DNA of 64,000 nucleotides from Bradyrhizobium algeriense (GTDB lineage Bacteria; Pseudomonadota; Alphaproteobacteria; Rhizobiales; Xanthobacteraceae), in assembly GCF_003062295.1 (NCBI RefSeq), contig NZ_PYCN01000024.1:1-64000 (forward strand), read 5' to 3'. Under the pieces are notes generated by a model. It did not search any database. It had not been told where the DNA came from and saw nothing but the letters and a program-made list of their open reading frames with translations. Positions 60,996 to 64,000 of this stretch are shown here, one piece after another; the stretch's first letter is position 1; each line of letters begins with the position of its first letter. A program made the position numbers and the translations under genes.

Positions 60996-61634
60996 TTGCC
61001 GGGATGCGTGCATGTTGTTGACGACGATGCTTCTTTCCGAACAGCAATAGAACGTCGTTTGAGGAAGGCTGGCTACGAGGTCGTGACCTATCCGTCGGCT
61101 CAGCATTTGCTGGATCGTATGCCCAGCGAGAGTGAGATGGGCTGTATTCTTCTCGACGTACGGATACCGGGACTGAGCGGTCCGGAGCTCCAGCGTCGTT
61201 TGAGCGAGCTCGGCTCGACCCTGCCTATCGTCTTTCTAACTGGTTATCCCGATGTTCGGACGACGGTACGGACCATCAAGGCGGGCGCCGACGATTTTCT
61301 CACCAAGCCCGTATCATCGGACCACCTTCTTCGGGCAATTGAGCAGGCAATAGCGCGCCATGAAGCGACGCGTCGCCTGAAGGGCACGCTGGACATGGTT
61401 CGCGCTCATATCGGGAAACTGACGCCGCGCGAACGGCAAGTCTTTGAGCGTATCATTCGCGGCCACACCAACAAGCAGGTCGCGAACGCGTTGGGCACGA
61501 CCGAACGCACAATCAAAGCCCACCGCCAACAGGTGATGGAGAAAATGCAAGTTCAATCCCTGGCCCAGCTGGTTTCCCTCGCCGAGCGGGTCGGCGTTTT
61601 GGGCGGCACGTCCGGTAACGGACCGCCGGCGTGA
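60996..61634 (+). CDS. FixJ-family response regulator, 212 aa
   Basis: Receiver domain with acidic pocket VDDDASFR, phospho-acceptor ILLDVRIPGLSG, VFLTGYPD and KP lysine (FLTKPV), then a LuxR-type HTH: LTPRERQVFERIIRGHTNKQVANALGTTERTIKAHRQQVMEKM. This is the FixJ/NarL layout of a nitrogen- or oxygen-type regulator, but no histidine kinase lies nearby. TTG 60996 (MPGCVHVVDDD) is the start, with AGGAG 8 bases before it; no ATG allows a full receiver. Confidence 0.9.
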   Translation: MPGCVHVVDDDASFRTAIERRLRKAGYEVVTYPSAQHLLDRMPSESEMGCILLDVRIPGLSGPELQRRLSELGSTLPIVFLTGYPDVRTTVRTIKAGADDFLTKPVSSDHLLRAIEQAIARHEATRRLKGTLDMVRAHIGKLTPRERQVFERIIRGHTNKQVANALGTTERTIKAHRQQVMEKMQVQSLAQLVSLAERVGVLGGTSGNGPPA

Positions 61635-61916
61635 AGAGTTTTCTCAACACAATGGTTATTAGCATACCGAAGCTGTTCAGAAGCACGACGATTTCAAGAA
61701 GGCGGCTTCCATCGCCAGCCAGTATCCGCTTCCGGGCACCTTTGAGACATGCCGACGGACTCTGAGAATGTCCGCCCATCGGGGAGGACCGGAGGTGATC
61801 TCGTTACCGCTGGCTTTCAGCGCGATGCCTTGGTCTGTATGGCAAATGCAGGGAACTTTCGGTTCCTCTCCGCGTCATCCAAAGTGACGCGATAAGGCTT
61901 GGCGCGGGAGGGTGCC

Positions 61917-63143
61917 ATGTCGAAGACCCGCATTGGAATCGCCGTTGTCGTTCTGGCAACCCTGCTGTCGAGTCCGGCCCTGGCCAGGGTACGTCTTGGC
62001 ATCGGTCCCCTCGGGGTCGCGAAATTCGCAGCAGCCCGCGTATTGTCACTAGGGGGATTACATCACGGTCGTGCCCTTGCTCGTCACAGCCAAATCCGAA
62101 CGGCTTCCCTCAAATCGCAAAACGTGCGCAACGCTATGGATTCCGGGCTTGGCAACCCGGCGGTGCGCAGGCAAATCGTCGCTGCTGCAGCGTTGGCGGG
62201 TTGGCATGGCGGTCGCACCGCGAAGGGGTGGTGGCGACACGGCGACGGCGGATACGGATGGGTCGGGCCGCTGTTCTGGCCATTCGCCATTTACGATATC
62301 TACGACTACACCATCTGGGAGGACGGCATCGGCTTCTGGGACTACGGTTATCCTGACATCTATGCCGCGATCTTTGCGCCTTACGGCCGTGATGATCTCG
62401 CCGCCTATACGGGACCGCGCCCACACGGCCCAAGACATCGCAGGGTCCCTCCGCTACAGCGGCTCTGCGGCGATGACGGCCGCGAAATTGCCGGCCTCCC
62501 CATCAATCAGATTCAGCAGGCGATACAGCCGAATGAGGCGCAGCGCGCCGCTTTGGACGATCTTGCCAACGCATGGATCTTCTCCGCTCAGATGATTCGG
62601 GCGTCGTGTCTGACGCAGACGGCGTTCACAGCACCGGCCCGGTTGGCCGTCATGCACCAGCGCATCGGGGCGATGATCGGGGCAGTGTTAGCCGTGCGGG
62701 AGCCGCTGGGGAAATTCCACGACCTGCTGGACGACGAACAGGAAGCACGGCTCAATGCACTCGCCGAGGATCGACGCAGGACGTCCGCCGCAAGCAGGGC
62801 CACGGAAGCGCCTGCCCAAGGTTGCGGCGCGGCGCAACAACCGGCCGTGTTGCAATGGCCGGCGGACGAGATCGAGGCCAGGCTACACCCGAACGACACT
62901 CAACGCGCGGCTCTTAAAGTGCTGCAGGACGCCAATGCCAGGGCTGTCGACATCCTGACCGCCGGATGCCAGCCGAAAGACGCGATCACACCATCCGCTC
63001 GCCTTGACGCAGTGGACGTGCGGCTCGCTGACATGCAGCAAGCGGTCTATCTGGTGAGCGCCGCGCTCGAGGGCTTCTATGCTACGTTAAGCGACGAGCA
63101 GAAGGCGCAGTTCGAGGCGATCGGACAAAAACGAACGGCGTAA
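61917..63143 (+). CDS. Exported LTXXQ-motif (Spy/CpxP-like) protein, 408 aa
   Basis: Signal peptide (MSKTRIGIAVVVLATLLSSPALARV), then a glycine/tryptophan-rich region with YGWVGPLFWPFAIYDIYDYTIWEDGIGFWDYGYPDI. A helical region follows with two LTXXQ-like cycles (IQPNEAQRAALDDLANAW; LHPNDTQRAALKVLQDANAR) and an end LSDEQKAQFEAIGQ. The motif is shared with periplasmic stress proteins Spy and CpxP, but this protein is much larger, with a duplicated unit. ATG 61917 is preferred to 61899. Envelope stress role is inference. Confidence 0.8.
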   Translation: MSKTRIGIAVVVLATLLSSPALARVRLGIGPLGVAKFAAARVLSLGGLHHGRALARHSQIRTASLKSQNVRNAMDSGLGNPAVRRQIVAAAALAGWHGGRTAKGWWRHGDGGYGWVGPLFWPFAIYDIYDYTIWEDGIGFWDYGYPDIYAAIFAPYGRDDLAAYTGPRPHGPRHRRVPPLQRLCGDDGREIAGLPINQIQQAIQPNEAQRAALDDLANAWIFSAQMIRASCLTQTAFTAPARLAVMHQRIGAMIGAVLAVREPLGKFHDLLDDEQEARLNALAEDRRRTSAASRATEAPAQGCGAAQQPAVLQWPADEIEARLHPNDTQRAALKVLQDANARAVDILTAGCQPKDAITPSARLDAVDVRLADMQQAVYLVSAALEGFYATLSDEQKAQFEAIGQKRTA

Positions 63144-63355
63144 TTTCCCGATCGGTTGCCATCGCTGAACCGCAGCCCGATCCAGAGGACTGCTACGTCC
63201 CCACGGTCACGGCAGCATAGGACAAGGTAAGCTGCTGCAATGGCGCGAGCGCACAAACTAAATGCCATCAGCGCCGCAGCCTGGCGGCGATCATCGGCGA
63301 TGACGGCATTCTTCGTCTTTCATTGATATTCTCGCTGATCGCAGTGTTCGCTAAA

Positions 63356-64000
63356 CTAGCGCTGCCTGGGCTTGATGCTAACCAGGTTCAGCAGCGTTGC
63401 GGTCGCGATCATCGCCGCAATGCCAACGAGACTCACCGCTATCTGCATCGCAAGCCCGTCCGAGATGTCGAACAGCGCCATGTGGCCGGCGAACGCCAGC
63501 AGAACGCCGAGGCAATAGATTGGCAGCGAGTTCTGGCCACAGCAGATCGCGCCGCGCATCACCGGCGTCGACAGCCCTCGCCAATTGCGAGGCACGAACC
63601 ATGCTGCCAAAACCGCTACGGCCAAAAAATGCAGCAATCGCAATGGATCGAGATTCGATTTATCCAACGGGTGCAGCTCCGCCAGCGCCTGCGGGATCAG
63701 TGCTTCCAGCGGCTTGATGCGCCAGCTCAAGGCGATGACCAGGCTGAAGAGCAGATACAGGACCGCAAGTCCAAGCACCGTGCGTGAGGTGAGCCACGGC
63801 CGGACTCTCTTTTCCTCGAGCATCCACCACGCGCCAAGCACAACGAGCAGCTGCCAGGCCAGCGGATTGAAGGCCCAATGGCCGCTGGGCCACGCCGGGA
63901 CGGTCCAGCCGAAGACATGCACCAGCACATAAAGCGCCAGCGACGCGCCAAGCGTCACGTTCGGCAGTCGCAGCAGCAGCCACAGCAACGGCGCGAACAA
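63356..64000 (-). CDS. OpgC-like membrane protein, 5'-truncated by the window end
   Basis: At least six membrane segments (for example FAPLLWLLLRLPNVTLGASLALYVL, LLVVLGAWWML, TVLGLAVLYLLFSLVIALS, LLHFLAVAVLAAWFV, GQNSLPIYCLGVLLAFAGHMALF and IAVSLVGIAAMIATATLLNLV). The closing QNSLPIYCLGVLL ... FDISDG part and the span pattern fit the C-terminal half of OpgC, the inner-membrane protein that succinylates osmoregulated periplasmic glucans. The N-terminal end lies beyond 64,000, so only 214 residues are seen. Confidence 0.78.
   Translation of the reverse strand: MFAPLLWLLLRLPNVTLGASLALYVLVHVFGWTVPAWPSGHWAFNPLAWQLLVVLGAWWMLEEKRVRPWLTSRTVLGLAVLYLLFSLVIALSWRIKPLEALIPQALAELHPLDKSNLDPLRLLHFLAVAVLAAWFVPRNWRGLSTPVMRGAICCGQNSLPIYCLGVLLAFAGHMALFDISDGLAMQIAVSLVGIAAMIATATLLNLVSIKPRQR

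Overview
The window looks like the chromosome of a GC-rich alphaproteobacterium of the Bradyrhizobium/Nitrobacteraceae type. The evidence is a Caulobacter-style flagellar block (fliK-flgD-sciP-fliF-fliG-fliH-fliN-flbD), a SciP/CtrA signature, a PmtA-like methyltransferase, an ssu sulfonate cluster, several small proteins of rhizobial type, and interspersed palindromic repeats. The assignment rests on recognising protein families by eye; no database search was run.

Bases 1 to about 19,195 are a genomic island. Its right edge is a large serine recombinase whose last codons lie inside a tRNA-Met gene read on the other strand. The left edge is outside the window. The cargo looks defence-related: two small unknown genes, a Schlafen/AlbA_2 protein, a HEPN-like protein, and a long minus-strand block. 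In transcription order that block is a very large nuclease-like/STAND-like NTPase split by one in-frame TAG, a YaaC-like protein, a second giant PD-(D/E)xK-plus-STAND NTPase, and the frameshifted remnant of a metallo-beta-lactamase-fold hydrolase. Divergent from it, across an AT-rich region with three regularly spaced 10-bp repeats, is an HTH-Fic pair (mobile mystery proteins A and B). An AlpA-like HTH protein and a tRNA-Glu 3' fragment lie between this pair and the recombinase, so the island may be composite.

From 19.2 kb on the sequence looks like core chromosome: PmtA-like methyltransferase and MnmA (19.7-21.7 kb); flagellar hook and basal-body genes with a sigma-54 promoter at fliK and a CtrA-like box before fliF (21.9-30.1 kb); a sulfonate uptake and desulfonation cluster with three substrate-binding proteins (30.4-38.5 kb); a RecD-like helicase, an exported caspase-like TPR protein, MsrA and MsrB, and small envelope proteins (38.7-48.3 kb); purA and ybaK (48.5-52.4 kb); and a transport, oxidoreductase and regulator region (52.8-64 kb) with two paralogous EamA exporters, a LysR/oxidoreductase divergent pair, an MlaD-like protein, an FMN-dependent hydroxy-acid oxidase, a Bug-type binding protein, a FixJ-like regulator, an LTXXQ protein and a truncated OpgC-like membrane protein.

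Five palindromic intergenic elements of four sequence types punctuate the core part. The strongest candidate for something new is the island's two-giant-NTPase plus YaaC block. Both giant genes carry an in-frame stop with coding-looking sequence beyond it.
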